Shown here piece by piece: positions 1-10,200 of a stretch of DNA of 64,000 nt. Every line of letters starts with the position of its first letter. The stretch's first letter is position 1. The position numbers were made by a program, and so were the translations under genes. The DNA lies in NCBI GenBank assembly GCA_020636375.1, contig JACJXZ010000002.1, forward strand, positions 861,452-925,451. The letters are read 5' to 3'. Below the pieces are notes generated by a model. The model did not search any database. It worked only from the letters and a program-made list of their open reading frames with translations, and was not told the origin of the DNA. This DNA is from Lewinellaceae bacterium (GTDB lineage: Bacteria > Bacteroidota > Bacteroidia > Chitinophagales > Saprospiraceae).

Positions 1-3000
1 TCGCAGGGCTCGCAATCGGGAATGGGGATGCAGTAGAGGGTATCCAGCGAACAGCACAGGGCGTCGGGTACCAGCTGCGGGTCGTCCTCGTGCGCGATCA
101 GGTTGAAGCAGAAGTCCTGCCCGGCAATGCCCGGGCCGGAGAGCAGCAACTTGAACGTCCGGCACTCGCCCGGCAGCATGGGGTTGGCCGTCACGTCAAT
201 AGCAGGCGGGCTGACCTGGATGCCGGCCGGGCCAGTAGGCTGGACCTGAACGAATCCTACATCAAAAGCCGCGTCAACAGGGTTGCATATCGTCAGCTCG
301 TAAGCCACCTCGCCATTCTCACAATAAATGGAATCGGCAAGCAGGTAGAGGCAGTCCGGCTCTACCGGGCAGTTGAAGGCCAGCGTATCCGAACAGACGA
401 TATTCAATTCGGGATCGTACCAGTCGAAGATTACCTGTTGCGGGCTGTTCTGCACGTTGGACAGGCAGAAAGTCAGGAAACTGTCCAGCTGCCCGCCTGG
501 CAGCGGCATGTTTGGCTGGCTGTTCACCAACCCGACCCAGTGGCCGCCGATCGTCTGTACGCCCAGAGCAGGATCGAGGCCGGACAAGTCGAAATCCAGG
601 CCGGTGTCCGGGCTGTGGATCATCAGCCCCAGCAGGCCGGCGCTGTAGGTATTGTCGTAGCTAAGGTTCCAGCAGCAGCTGTCGCCGGCGGGAGTAGCGG
701 AAACGGCCAGGGAGGCGCAGTCGCATTCCAGCACCTCCAGGATCAGCGTATCGGAAGTGAGCATGCAGCCGAATCCGGTCGTGCCCGTCAGGCTGTAAGC
801 GCCGCTCTGGCTGATGACCAGGCACTGGCTGCCGGCGCCGGCGATGGGCGTCCCGTTGAAGTTCCACTGGTAGGCGGCCAGCCCCTCCGGCCCGCAGAGG
901 GTATCCGGGTTGCAGGCTTCGTAACAACCGGTGGGGACGATACACAGGTCGGGCAGCGGATAAATGTCGGCGCTGGCCGAACCCCGGCAGCCGGTGAGGG
1001 TATCGGTGCCGACCACGGTATACGTTCCCGCCTGCAGGACGGTGATGGCCGGGCCGGCGCTGCCGTTGCTCCAGGTGTAGGTGACGTTGGGCTGCACCGG
1101 GTTTACGGTCAGTATACTGGGGGAACCTTCACAGGAATCCGGCATTACGCTAACCGTAAAGCCGGGAGATACTTCTACTGTGACAGAAAATGGCGCCGAG
1201 GTGGCCAGGCAGCCGTTGGCGTCGGCAACGGCCACGGAATAGGCCGGCAGCAGCCCTCCGTCGCAAACCACCAGTTGCTGCCCGGTTTGGAAGGGAATGG
1301 GCAGCCCGCCGTCATCCAGCCACTGATAGGTGTACCCAAAGCCGGCGGGAGCGCTGAGCGTAGTGCAGCCCTGGCCGCAGATCACCGGGCTGCCGGTGAT
1401 GAATGCATCGGGTGCCGGGTAAACGACTACGGTTACGGGGTCCGGTACGAGCGTGCACCCGTTGGCGTCGGTGACGATGACGCTGTACTCCCCGGCCGCG
1501 CTCACTGTGATGAGTTGGGCGGTGGCGCCGTTGTTCCAAAGATAGGTATAACCGGAGCCGGCGGGGGCAATCAGATTGACGGTTTCTCCTTCACAGATCG
1601 TCAGGGAAGGCGTATAGGCGATAGTATCGTCCGGCGGGGCCGGGTGGACGACAACAGGTTGCACCGTGGTGTTTGCACAACCCTGGGCGTCCTCGCCGGT
1701 AAGGCTTACATTGTAAGTGCCGGGGCTGAGATAGGCATGGGATGGGTTCTGGCTGCCGTTGGTGGCGCCGTCGCCGAAATCCCAGAACCATTGGATGATA
1801 CCCGCGCCGGCGCCGCTGAAGTTGACCGGCTGGCCCACACAGACAGGGCTGGGCACAGCGGCAATCACCGGGCTGGGCGGCCCGGCGACACTGACGGCCT
1901 TAGTGAGGGTAGCCTGGCAGCCGCCGGCGATGGTGACGGTTAAGGTAACGCTGTAGGTGCCGGGGCTGGAGTAGGTATGGCTGGGGTTCTGAGACGTGGA
2001 GGTAGCAGCATCTCCAAATGACCAGGACCAGGAGGTGATGCTGTTGCCCGGCAGGAAGGTCGACAGGTCGGTAAAAGATACCGTCTGGCAATTTTCGGCG
2101 AACGAAAAGTCGGCGGCGACCGGCACGCTGACGCTGCGGGTGCGGGTGACGGTGCAGAAGCCGGTGCCGGGTGCCGCTTCCGGCACCTGGGCGGCCACTG
2201 TAGCGACGAAGTAACCGGCTTTGGTGTAGGCATGGACCGGGAAGAGGAGGGAACCGGTATTGATGTTGTTGCCGGGGTCGCCGAAATTCCAGCTCAGCAC
2301 GGTGACGTTGGCGGTTTTGAAGGTGTAAAAGTTCACCACATTGCAGTTGGGCGTCTGGTTGATGGCGTTGGTGGACAGGTAGTAGGACTGAGGCGTACAG
2401 CCTCCGGAAGAGGTGCAGTTGTCCGTCTGTACCACCGTTATCGTATTGGAAGTATTGGTGCAGCCGTTGGCGTCGGTTACCACCACGTGATAAGCGAAAG
2501 TACCGTTGACATTGGTATTGGTATGTGTGAAGGTGGCCTGAGTGGGCGGCAGGGCCTGCGGAGTGCCGTTGCAGAACCACTGGAAGGTGTAACCAGGATT
2601 CGTTTGTGCATACATGGTGACGCTGGCGCTGTTGGGCGGCGCAATACACAGTACCGTATTGTTCGGAGTGGAAATATCGGCTACCGGGCCGGAAAGGGCA
2701 ACGGCTGTGTAGGTGCCAACTGCCTGGCAGCCGCCGGCATCAGTGGTGTTGACCGTGTACGTGCCTCCGCCGGCGATGCTGATGGATGGCGTAGTGGCAC
2801 CCGTGCTCCACAGGTAGGTGGAGAAGCCGCCGCCGGCGCTCAGCGTGGCCGGCACGCCAGGGCATAAGATGCCCGTTTGGGTGATCACCGGCACCTGAGG
2901 GGCGACCAGCGGAATGCTCTTGCTGCTGGAAAGCGCATTGCCGCACAGCTCTACGGTTAATGACAAAGTAGCCATGCCCGGGTCGTTGTTCCACTGCACC

Positions 3001-5135
3001 TGAATATTGGGCGTGCCCTGCCCGCTCACTACACTGCCCAGGGTGGCGGGTGTGATGGCCCAGGTGAAGGTAGCGTCCGGGTGCTGGGCCGGCCCTGCTG
3101 AATAGCTCTGGGTGCTGTTGGTGCAGGCCGGCGGCCCGGTGATGGATAACGGGCCGTTGAGCAGCTTGGGCAGTACGGTGATCGAAATGGGATCGGAAGT
3201 GCAGAAGGGCGAATTGAGCTGATATTGCTGTAATGCCAGGGCGTACGGCCCGCCGGCGTTCCAGGTGACGGACACCGGGTTTCCGGTGGGTGAGGACAAG
3301 GTGCCGCCCGTCACCGTCCAGCTGAAACCCACGCCGCTTTCCGAAGTTTGGGCGAAGTAGGCATAAGCCTGCCCCGGGCAGATCATCGTGGGCCCGTCGA
3401 TGCCGTCGGGCGGCGGCAGTTCTTCCACCCGCATCCGCACGGAGACGGAATCGTTGCAGTACACCGTAGGGTCATTGGGTTTGGCGGTGACGGTGTAAAT
3501 TCCGGGGCCGCTGTCCCAGGTGACGTTGATGGCGTTTGTCCCTTGCCCGCTGAAAGTAGCCGCAGGGCTTACCGTCCAGGTATAGGAAGCGGAAGGGGCG
3601 GCGGTGGCGAAGAAGCTGGATACGCTATTGGCGCAGGCCACCGCCGGGCTGGGCCCGGTGACGTCAAATTCCGGTTTGATGGCCACCGTCAGGCTGCCCG
3701 TGCCCGAGCAATCGCCCGGCTCGTGGCCGGGCAGGCCGCCGAGGAAGCTGCTGGAGTAGTTCAGGTTGAGCACGCCGGGGCCGGGGGCGGTACCCCACTG
3801 CACCACTACCGTGTTGGTTCCCTGGCCGGAGAGGATGGCTCCCCCCGAAGCCTGCCAGTCGTAGTACACGCTGGCCCACTTGGGCACGGTGTAGGTGGCC
3901 GTGGCGTTCTCACAAACCTCGATCAGGCCGTTGATCCCGACAGAGGAGGGGATGATGGGCACCTTTACCGAGACAGGCTCGTCGCAGTACGCCTCGTCGC
4001 AACCCGCCACTTCCAGCATCACAGTGCCGAACGGCCCGGCGCCCCACTGCACGCAGATGGTGTCGTTGCCCTGGCCGGTAAAGGCGATGGGGTTGCCGTT
4101 CTCGTCGAGCACCGTCCAGTTATACGTTGCGCAGTTCATGGCATCGGTCCAGTATTTGGTGCTGTCGTTGGCGCAGAGGGTGGAGACCCAGTAGATGCCG
4201 GGGCCTTCCAGGGAGTCTACGGCAACATCCAGGGTGGTGGAATCGGTACAGCAGCAGAGCGGGTTGCCGAGTTCGTCGTAGTTGTTCCGGGTGGCGTAGA
4301 GGGTGACGGTGTAAGTGCCCGCCGAGGTATATTGGTGGGTGGGCTCGAACTGAGTGGAAGTATTGCCGTCGCCGAAATCCCAGAAGAAGCTGTTGCCGCC
4401 GGTGGAGGTATTGGTGAAGCTGATGGGGCCATTCAGGCACACGCTGGTGTCCGATGCTTCAAAGGCAGCGACGGGCCCTTCCAGGATCTCCACACAAATT
4501 TCAATCACCGTCATTTCGTTATTGCTGCCGGTGATGGCCACCGATATGGCCCCGCTGCCCAGCGCGCCCCAGCTGACGTGGATCTCCGCCGGGTTGGCGC
4601 CGGCGGTGAACGTGCCGCCCGCAACCGACCAGCTGTAGGTGTTTGCAGGGTTGTAGCTGACGAAATAGGTGGCATCTGAATTTTCGCAGGCATACGCACA
4701 GCCCGGGCCCATAGGGTTGCCGCCGCCGGTGGGGTCATCCGCTGATCCTGCGTAGTCTTCCAGGTTGACGACAAAGCACTCCGGCTTGGGGCATTTCACG
4801 GTGAGGAAAACCAGGCCGATGCATTCCGGGCCGCTCTGGCAGCCTTCGATGCGGTACTCCAGCACATGCTCTCCGCAGCAGCCCGGATCATCGCTGAGGG
4901 ACACCAGCCGGCCGTCTTCCAGGATGTTGAAGCAGTTGGAGGGCGACGCCATAAAAACGGGCAGGAAGGCGCCCGGGGGCAGGAGGTCATTGTCGGTGAC
5001 TTTATAAGCTATGTTTTCGCCCAGTTCGACACACAAAGTGTCATTCACAGCGACGATATCGCCCGGTTGGGCGGCGAGCTTTCCCAAAAAACAGGCGGAC
5101 AAACAAAAGATTAAGGCCAAACTGAGGGTTCTCAT
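1..5135 (-). CDS. Giant secreted PKD-repeat surface protein, 3' end outside window
   Basis: The reading frame is open from an ATG at 5135 to the left edge, at least 1711 codons, with no stop. It begins with a signal peptide (MRTLSLALIFCLSACFLG). PKD-type motifs recur: WDFGDG near 4380 and 1780, a related WSFGDA near 2030 and WNFGDP near 2285, each followed by a Y-x-x-x-G-x-Y-x-V strand. Between them lie many Ig-like repeats with the pattern C-x-G-x-x-x-x-x-W and many cysteines. Such proteins in Bacteroidota are adhesin-like or SprB-like and are exported by the type IX system; the C-terminal sorting domain would lie beyond the window. The 215 bases upstream hold no gene. Long plus-strand frames here are shadows made by the high-GC repeats. 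Ligand and exact role cannot be read from the sequence. Confidence 0.88.
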   Translation of the reverse strand, partial: MRTLSLALIFCLSACFLGKLAAQPGDIVAVNDTLCVELGENIAYKVTDNDLLPPGAFLPVFMASPSNCFNILEDGRLVSLSDDPGCCGEHVLEYRIEGCQSGPECIGLVFLTVKCPKPECFVVNLEDYAGSADDPTGGGNPMGPGCAYACENSDATYFVSYNPANTYSWSVAGGTFTAGANPAEIHVSWGALGSGAISVAITGSNNEMTVIEICVEILEGPVAAFEASDTSVCLNGPISFTNTSTGGNSFFWDFGDGNTSTQFEPTHQYTSAGTYTVTLYATRNNYDELGNPLCCCTDSTTLDVAVDSLEGPGIYWVSTLCANDSTKYWTDAMNCATYNWTVLDENGNPIAFTGQGNDTICVQWGAGPFGTVMLEVAGCDEAYCDEPVSVKVPIIPSSVGINGLIEVCENATATYTVPKWASVYYDWQASGGAILSGQGTNTVVVQWGTAPGPGVLNLNYSSSFLGGLPGHEPGDCSGTGSLTVAIKPEFDVTGPSPAVACANSVSSFFATAAPSASYTWTVSPAATFSGQGTNAINVTWDSGPGIYTVTAKPNDPTVYCNDSVSVRMRVEELPPPDGIDGPTMICPGQAYAYFAQTSESGVGFSWTVTGGTLSSPTGNPVSVTWNAGGPYALALQQYQLNSPFCTSDPISITVLPKLLNGPLSITGPPACTNSTQSYSAGPAQHPDATFTWAITPATLGSVVSGQGTPNIQVQWNNDPGMATLSLTVELCGNALSSSKSIPLVAPQVPVITQTGILCPGVPATLSAGGGFSTYLWSTGATTPSISIAGGGTYTVNTTDAGGCQAVGTYTAVALSGPVADISTPNNTVLCIAPPNSASVTMYAQTNPGYTFQWFCNGTPQALPPTQATFTHTNTNVNGTFAYHVVVTDANGCTNTSNTITVVQTDNCTSSGGCTPQSYYLSTNAINQTPNCNVVNFYTFKTANVTVLSWNFGDPGNNINTGSLLFPVHAYTKAGYFVATVAAQVPEAAPGTGFCTVTRTRSVSVPVAADFSFAENCQTVSFTDLSTFLPGNSITSWSWSFGDAATSTSQNPSHTYSSPGTYSVTLTVTIAGGCQATLTKAVSVAGPPSPVIAAVPSPVCVGQPVNFSGAGAGIIQWFWDFGDGATNGSQNPSHAYLSPGTYNVSLTGEDAQGCANTTVQPVVVHPAPPDDTIAYTPSLTICEGETVNLIAPAGSGYTYLWNNGATAQLITVSAAGEYSVIVTDANGCTLVPDPVTVVVYPAPDAFITGSPVICGQGCTTLSAPAGFGYTYQWLDDGGLPIPFQTGQQLVVCDGGLLPAYSVAVADANGCLATSAPFSVTVEVSPGFTVSVMPDSCEGSPSILTVNPVQPNVTYTWSNGSAGPAITVLQAGTYTVVGTDTLTGCRGSASADIYPLPDLCIVPTGCYEACNPDTLCGPEGLAAYQWNFNGTPIAGAGSQCLVISQSGAYSLTGTTGFGCMLTSDTLILEVLECDCASLAVSATPAGDSCCWNLSYDNTYSAGLLGLMIHSPDTGLDFDLSGLDPALGVQTIGGHWVGLVNSQPNMPLPGGQLDSFLTFCLSNVQNSPQQVIFDWYDPELNIVCSDTLAFNCPVEPDCLYLLADSIYCENGEVAYELTICNPVDAAFDVGFVQVQPTGPAGIQVSPPAIDVTANPMLPGECRTFKLLLSGPGIAGQDFCFNLIAHEDDPQLVPDALCCSLDTLYCIPIPDCEPC

Positions 5136-5350
5136 ATCCTGGTGGTTTGTAGAGCTTTCCCGGAAAGCGAACTGCACAACATGCAAATGCGCAGCCATTT
5201 CCAGAACAAGCTTTTAATGGATTTAAAAGTAAAATACTCCGCAGGCAAGCTGTTTGCGGAGGAAACCGGCCGGAGCCGGATCAGATATGAGAATAGTACG
5301 AAATGGGACTGTAAATATACGACAATTTATTGAATGTGCAATGGGCTTAA

Positions 5351-6781
5351 TTAGTCGAACAAGGCATCCATCGTCAATGAATTCTGCACCAATCCGATAA
5401 AGTGCTTGTTTTCTCTAAGGCCAAAAGTGGTAATAAAAGTCAGAAAGAGCGTTTTGGTCGTTCCTGTTTCCATTCTGAAAGTGGATAATTTGTGCCTGAG
5501 CTTTTCAGCGTAGGATTTACTGATTACGTATGGGTCGACGGAAAATTTTATTTCACATAAATTGATGACACGATCCCTTCGGTCTATTATCAAATCAATC
5601 TGCGCTCCGTGTTCTGACTGAGTGCTTCTCCAGGCGGAGACTTCCGTATAAACTGCTCCAATGCCTAAATGCTTTTTGATATTACCGATGTGATAGCGGC
5701 ACAGATACTCGTAAGCATAACCACTCCAAGCCTTCCATTTCGGGTTATCCATTTGAGTAAGCCATGCCCCTTGGCCATCTGCTTTGCTGTCTTTAACAAA
5801 TTTCAAATAGAATAGCGAGTAAGGATCTGTGAGTTGGTAAAGGCTGTCTTTTAATTTCTTGCCAAATGGCAGGTATCTCTTAATGAATCCACATTGTTCC
5901 AGTTCTTCCAAAATGTTTGAAAAAGTGCCTCCGTCTGAAAGGCCTGACAACTTGATCAGCTCTTTCCTTGACAAACCCCGTGATCTTTCTGCCAGGGCTT
6001 CTATAATGGCCATGTGCCGTTCATATTTTTTGAACAAGGACCGGTATAAGTTAAAATATTCCGACCTCAGGAATCCATTTTGGCTGAAGAACATCAGATC
6101 GATATTTTGCTCCACGCTCTTTGCCGTATCTACATTTTCGAGATAAAATGGAATACCTCCTATCGCCATATACAGCTGGATGATTTCGTACCTGGTGTAT
6201 ACGCCGCCTTTGCTTTGCAAAAATGCTTCCGCTTCATTGAGCGTAAAGGGATGTAAATGAATCCTTGCCGTAACCCGATTGTGCAGCCCCCCATGATTAT
6301 TGATGATCTCATTGATCATCCACGACGCAGCGGACCCGCAACCAATGAGCAGAATATCGTTGCGATGAGAAGCCCAACCGTTCCAAAAGTGTTCCAATGC
6401 GGAAAGGAAGTCCGATCTGGGCGTATCCATCCAGGGTAATTCGTCTATAAATATGATTTTACGGCTTTGCCGGCTTTTCTGGATATAGCCTATCAACATA
6501 TCGAAAGCCTCCAACCAGTTCTGAGGCACTTCCTGGCCTGAATAATTTTGATCTAGCCGGGTAATAGCCATATAAAAATTGGCGAGCTGTTGGCTGAAAT
6601 CCGCATTGGACAACCCGGTGACCTGGAAGGTGTATTTATCCGCGAACAGCTTTTTTACAAGGAATGTCTTCCCTATCCGCCTTCTGCCATAGATGGCTAC
6701 AAACTCAGATTTATTGCTCTTATAAAGTTTTTTCAGGGTTTCGATTTCTGCTTTGCGGCCTATGATTGGGCTAGTGTCCAT
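5351..6781 (-). CDS. AAA ATPase with C-terminal DUF234 / PD-(D/E)XK-like domain
   Basis: A 476-residue single-gene unit. The P-loop is GRRRIGKT at residues 32-39 and Walker B is IIFIDELPW at 109-117, typical of the archaeal-type ATPase family widespread in Bacteroidota. A winged-helix-like middle follows around residues 260-320. The C-terminal part carries D396 and E410-I-K412 in a D-x(13)-E-x-K arrangement, which fits a PD-(D/E)XK nuclease fold as known for DUF234. The family is linked to mobile DNA and defence, but its biochemical role is unsettled. Base composition is more AT-rich than the flanking genes, which suggests acquisition. A minus-strand promoter candidate lies at 6812-6819, about 30 bases upstream of the start. 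A remnant of a comparable ATPase (DUF4143 type) occurs at 17849. Confidence 0.85.
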   Translation of the reverse strand: MDTSPIIGRKAEIETLKKLYKSNKSEFVAIYGRRRIGKTFLVKKLFADKYTFQVTGLSNADFSQQLANFYMAITRLDQNYSGQEVPQNWLEAFDMLIGYIQKSRQSRKIIFIDELPWMDTPRSDFLSALEHFWNGWASHRNDILLIGCGSAASWMINEIINNHGGLHNRVTARIHLHPFTLNEAEAFLQSKGGVYTRYEIIQLYMAIGGIPFYLENVDTAKSVEQNIDLMFFSQNGFLRSEYFNLYRSLFKKYERHMAIIEALAERSRGLSRKELIKLSGLSDGGTFSNILEELEQCGFIKRYLPFGKKLKDSLYQLTDPYSLFYLKFVKDSKADGQGAWLTQMDNPKWKAWSGYAYEYLCRYHIGNIKKHLGIGAVYTEVSAWRSTQSEHGAQIDLIIDRRDRVINLCEIKFSVDPYVISKSYAEKLRHKLSTFRMETGTTKTLFLTFITTFGLRENKHFIGLVQNSLTMDALFD

Positions 6782-6811
6782 AGAATTAAGGTTTAATCAG
6801 CTATATGTAGT

Positions 6812-6819
6812 CAAATATA
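6812..6819 (-). promoter_or_regulatory. Candidate -7 box (TATATTTG) for the DUF234 ATPase
   Basis: Read on the minus strand this is TATATTTG, a full match to the Bacteroidota TAnnTTTG -7 element, about 30 bases before the ATG at 6781. The expected TTG upstream is only weakly placed, so support is moderate. Confidence 0.45.
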
Positions 6820-6967
6820 CATAGATACAGCCAATTATAAAATCAAAAACAGCTATATCCTAGTTAAATTACCGACTTATAGCTAAATTTGACCCTGGTG
6901 CACTAAAAAAGCAACCTTCCCCATTTTACATTAAAATGGAAATTTCAATTCCACAATTGCCGAGCCA

Positions 6968-7016
6968 GACTTGAGAAGTTTACTCCCGGGAAACTTCCAG
7001 GAAACTTGTCAAGTCG
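6968..7016. repeat. Dispersed palindrome, copy 1 (AGACTTG...CAAGTC arms)
   Basis: Imperfect inverted repeat with arms AGACTTGAGAAGTTT and AAACTTGTCAAGTC around a core containing CCCGGG. A close relative lies at 39828-39874. It ends about 40 bases before the creatininase start, so it could fold in the leader of that mRNA. Confidence 0.55.
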
Positions 7017-7057
7017 GGCAAAGGCTCATTATCGAACAGACAAAAACCTATTTAACC

Positions 7058-7825
7058 ATGCCGCCCCCTCCCTACCTCCTCGCCGAAACGAACTGGAAAA
7101 CCGTCAAAGACACCGACTACCAACTGGCCATCCTGCCCTGGGGCGCCACCGAGGCGCACAACTACCACCTGCCGTACGCGACCGACAACTTCGAGTCGCA
7201 GTACGTGGCGGCGGAGGCGGCCCGCAAGGCCTGGGAGCAGGGCGCCAAAGTCATCGTCCTGCCCGGCATCCCCTTTGGCGTCAACACCGGCCAGCTGGAC
7301 GTCAGGCTGTGCATCAACATGAACCCCAGCACCCAATATGCCATCATCAAGGACGTGGCCGACGTGCTGCTCCGCCACGGCATCCGCAAGCTGGTGATCC
7401 TCAACGCCCACGGCGGCAACAACTTCAAGACGATGATCCGGGAGCTGGCCATCGACTTTCCGGACATGTTCGCCTGCAGCGTCGACTTCTGGCGGGTAGG
7501 AGACGCTAAAAAATACTTCCACGAGCCGGGCGACCACGCCGGCGAGCTGGAGACCAGCATCATCCTGCACCTCCACCCGGAGCTGGTGCGCCCCCTGGAA
7601 GAAGCTGGCCCGGGTAAAGGAAAGAACTACCGCTTCAAAGCCTTCAGAGAAGGCTGGGCCACCTCCCAGCGCCACTGGACGAAGGTGACGGCCGACACCG
7701 GGGTAGGCAACCCTGCCCGGGCCACGGCGGAAAAGGGACAGGCGTTCCTGGAGATGGTGACGGACGAGATCGGCTCCTTCCTGGCGGAACTGGCGGGGGC
7801 GGAGGTGGAGGACATGTACGAGTGA
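7058..7825 (+). CDS. Creatininase-family amidohydrolase
   Basis: 255 residues from the ATG at 7058. An in-frame upstream ATG at 6971 exists but would place repeat DNA in the protein, so the later start is preferred. Metal-site motifs of the creatininase family are present: GATEAHNYHLPYATDN near residue 28 (E, H and D ligands), NAHGGN near 115 and DHAGELETS near 155. Family members hydrolyse creatinine, formamide-type amides or act in cofactor maturation (MftE-like), usually with Zn or Mn. No neighbouring gene points to a substrate, so 'creatininase family' is as far as the sequence allows. The protein is cytosolic, as no signal peptide is visible. Codon usage is strongly GC-rich, unlike the decaying block that follows. 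Confidence 0.85.
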   Translation: MPPPPYLLAETNWKTVKDTDYQLAILPWGATEAHNYHLPYATDNFESQYVAAEAARKAWEQGAKVIVLPGIPFGVNTGQLDVRLCINMNPSTQYAIIKDVADVLLRHGIRKLVILNAHGGNNFKTMIRELAIDFPDMFACSVDFWRVGDAKKYFHEPGDHAGELETSIILHLHPELVRPLEEAGPGKGKNYRFKAFREGWATSQRHWTKVTADTGVGNPARATAEKGQAFLEMVTDEIGSFLAELAGAEVEDMYE

Positions 7826-7884
7826 AGACAGGATGAACAAGTTTGGGGAAAGGTTGAGTTATGGCCGCCACAGTTGTCTTCCAG

Positions 7885-8636
7885 CTAGATTTCCTTTATC
7901 CAAATATTTCGAAACTGAACCAGGCTGGAGGCGCCATTCAATTTACCTGTATCGGGATTGATTCCTCCGTGATGCTGCAAACCGATCGGGCCTTTTACAT
8001 TCAATCCGGGGTAGTAGGCATTATCGATTACGATCTGCCCGTTGTTGATGATCGTGATCCGTTCGCCTTTAACGATGATGTCGAATACATTCCAGTTGCC
8101 GACGGGATGATCTGCGTTTACTGACGGCACGGCGGCAGCTCTTACTTCTGCGGGGAGGTCTTTGTTATTTCTAATCGACCACAACTCCCCGGAACCTGCC
8201 GCCCAGCACCAGAGATTGGTATGTCCGGCGCCTTTTTAAGAGAATGCCCGAATCGGAATTGGTACGGGAGGTTCAATGATCTTGCCATCCTCGTCTCTGA
8301 GGTATTCTCCGCTTGGCAATATGGTCGGCAGCGGGAACAAATGATCGCCATAACCTTTAAACCGCCATTCGATATGCAATTCAAAATCAGTGAATTCTTT
8401 TTCCGACCATAAATTTTATCCTTGGCTTCGGAACGGGCATCGTAGTCGATTACCCCGTCGATTACACTCCAGTAAGTTATCCCCTTCGGGCACCTTCCAG
8501 CCAGCAAGGTCCTTTCCGTTAAACAGGGAAATAAAACCCCTGTCTTTAAAGTAATGGTAGGTTTGGTAGGCGCCTGGGCGGAAAGGCTCAATGAAAATAC
8601 CGTTGCCAGAGCGATTAAAAATATTGTATTTTTCAT
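7885..8636 (-). pseudogene. Frameshifted DUF1080 (3-keto-disaccharide hydrolase-like) gene
   Basis: The start at 8636 encodes a clear signal peptide (MKNTIFLIALATVFSLSLSAQ). The rest of a DUF1080 lectin/hydrolase fold is spread over several frames: a piece containing YWSVIDGVIDYDARS near 8440-8480, then ELWSIRNN through GLQHHGG to a proper stop at 7885. Several single-base insertions or deletions are needed to join these parts, for example near 8480 and between 8180 and 8400. The intact family is about 250 residues, secreted, and cleaves 3-keto-glycosides. It lies 26 bases downstream of the broken Gfo/Idh/MocA gene, matching a common two-gene operon in which an oxidoreductase makes the 3-keto sugar and DUF1080 cleaves it. 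Confidence 0.82.
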
Positions 8637-8662
8637 TTTCACTATTTTAGAGTTTTTCAATT

Positions 8663-10116
8663 TCATATCTCCCATCCTTCCCGGCACTTGCGCCTGACAA
8701 ATTCATTCGCTTCCGGCACATTTGTCACTTTCAGGTTTTCGTCGTCCCATTCCAGGCGCTGATCCATTCTGATGGTCAGGTTGCCGAGGCAAATCGCTTC
8801 CGCAATGGTTTGGGCGTTCGGATAACTGCCGCGCGAGGGCTGTCCGCCTTTAAATGCATTGATCATTTCGGTGGTTTGGTCAATGAGTTGCACCTCAGGT
8901 ATTTGAATGGAAGCTGTTTTTCACTGGTATTGCCAGCGTCATATAACCGTGGGTTGCCGTAACCGTAATCGGCAAGGATGGCACCTTTTCACCCACGAAC
9001 ATAACGCCTTCCGGAGGCATGCCTTTACCTTCTTTTTAAGGAATTTTGGCGTCCTGGGGCGAATGCCTCCCGAATACCAGAAGACATCCATCATTTTATC
9101 CCCGCCATTTACCGGTACTTCCCATTGCAACGTAGCCGCATGGGGGTAGGAGAGGTTATTCTCCACCCAGGTACTTCTGAAATCTCTTATTTCGCAGGTA
9201 AAACTGGCTGAACCCTCAGCACTTACGGGCATCCCCAGGTTCAGCAGCCGCCAATCCTTCCAAAACCGTAGTAGCCCATATCAGTCAGGCATCCTGCTCC
9301 GAATTCATACCAGCCTCTGAATACCGTGTGTGTATAATCAGGGGAATAAGTGCGGGAAGCGCAGTACAGCCACAATTCCCAGTCAAAACCATCCGGGATC
9401 GGCGGGGTATTGCTGGCAGGTAGGGGGATCCTGAGTACATAGGGCGGTTAGTCCAGCGATGCAGCTCTTTACCTCTCCGATCAGGTACTGGCCGATCCAC
9501 TCTTTAATACATACAGTTCTTCCGGGTCCTGAAAAGCAAATAACTGGGTAGGAATTTTAGTTTGTTTCGCCATTTCACAAACCACTCTGGTCTCGTGCAT
9601 GAAATTGCCGACGGGTTTGTGCGACCCAGTATGATGCCTTTCTTCATGGCAGCAGCAGCCACCGTAGCGTGCAAATGGTCGGGCGTCATGATAAATACGG
9701 CGTCAACGCCTTCCTCTTTCTCAAGCAGTTCCCTGAAATCGGCGTAGGCGCTGCATCCTTTATAGGCTCCTTTGCTTAGCTTTTCCGCATAAACTCATTT
9801 ATCATGGCGCGGTATACTTCCCTGCCTCCCGGTGCGCCTTTTTTTCGCCTTTCGATTTTCCCCACAGGGGATAATCATAACTTTCCCGGTTGGGGTCACA
9901 AACAGATACGAATTGCAATTCCGGCCGTTTTAACCAGTCCGGCAGCATTTTTAGCGCCTGCGTACCACTGCCGATCAAGGCAACATTTATTTTATCGCTC
10001 GGCGCGACCCGGCCTGTTCCACCCAATACCTTTGCGGGAACAACCGTCAGGCCGATTCCGGATACGGCAGCGGCCTTAATAAATTCCCGGCGGGTCAGAT
10101 CTTTAGTCTTTTTCAT
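8663..10116 (-). pseudogene. Frameshifted Gfo/Idh/MocA oxidoreductase with Tat signal
   Basis: The N-terminus (start at 10116) shows a Tat signal (TRREFIKAAAVSGIGLTVVP) and a Rossmann start, INVALIGSGTQ. Later pieces in other frames are recognisable: MTPDHLHATVAAAAMKKG at about 9689, ELHRWTNRPMYSGSPYLP near 9450, and an intact C-terminus, from NAFKGGQPSRG to the stop at 8663. At least four reading-frame changes and several in-frame stops separate them. The complete ancestor would be about 480 residues, normal for secreted Gfo/Idh/MocA enzymes oxidising sugars with bound NAD. Because many independent lesions are present, the gene is dead rather than using programmed frameshifting. It precedes the equally broken DUF1080 gene. 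Confidence 0.83.
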
Positions 10117-10200
10117 AGGGACAATATTTATTTTTATAAAACTGGAGGGGACTTATCCCGACAGCCCATATAGATTCGGACATTGATTTTTAATAAAATT

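Noticed and set aside
90..1943. A 617-codon plus-strand frame
   Set aside because: It is antisense to the giant PKD protein; the opposite frame has clear PKD and Ig-like motifs, while this one is a Gly/Ala/Arg-rich shadow.
3348..4679. A 443-codon plus-strand frame
   Set aside because: Also a shadow of the PKD protein; composition is typical of antisense frames in GC-rich repeats.
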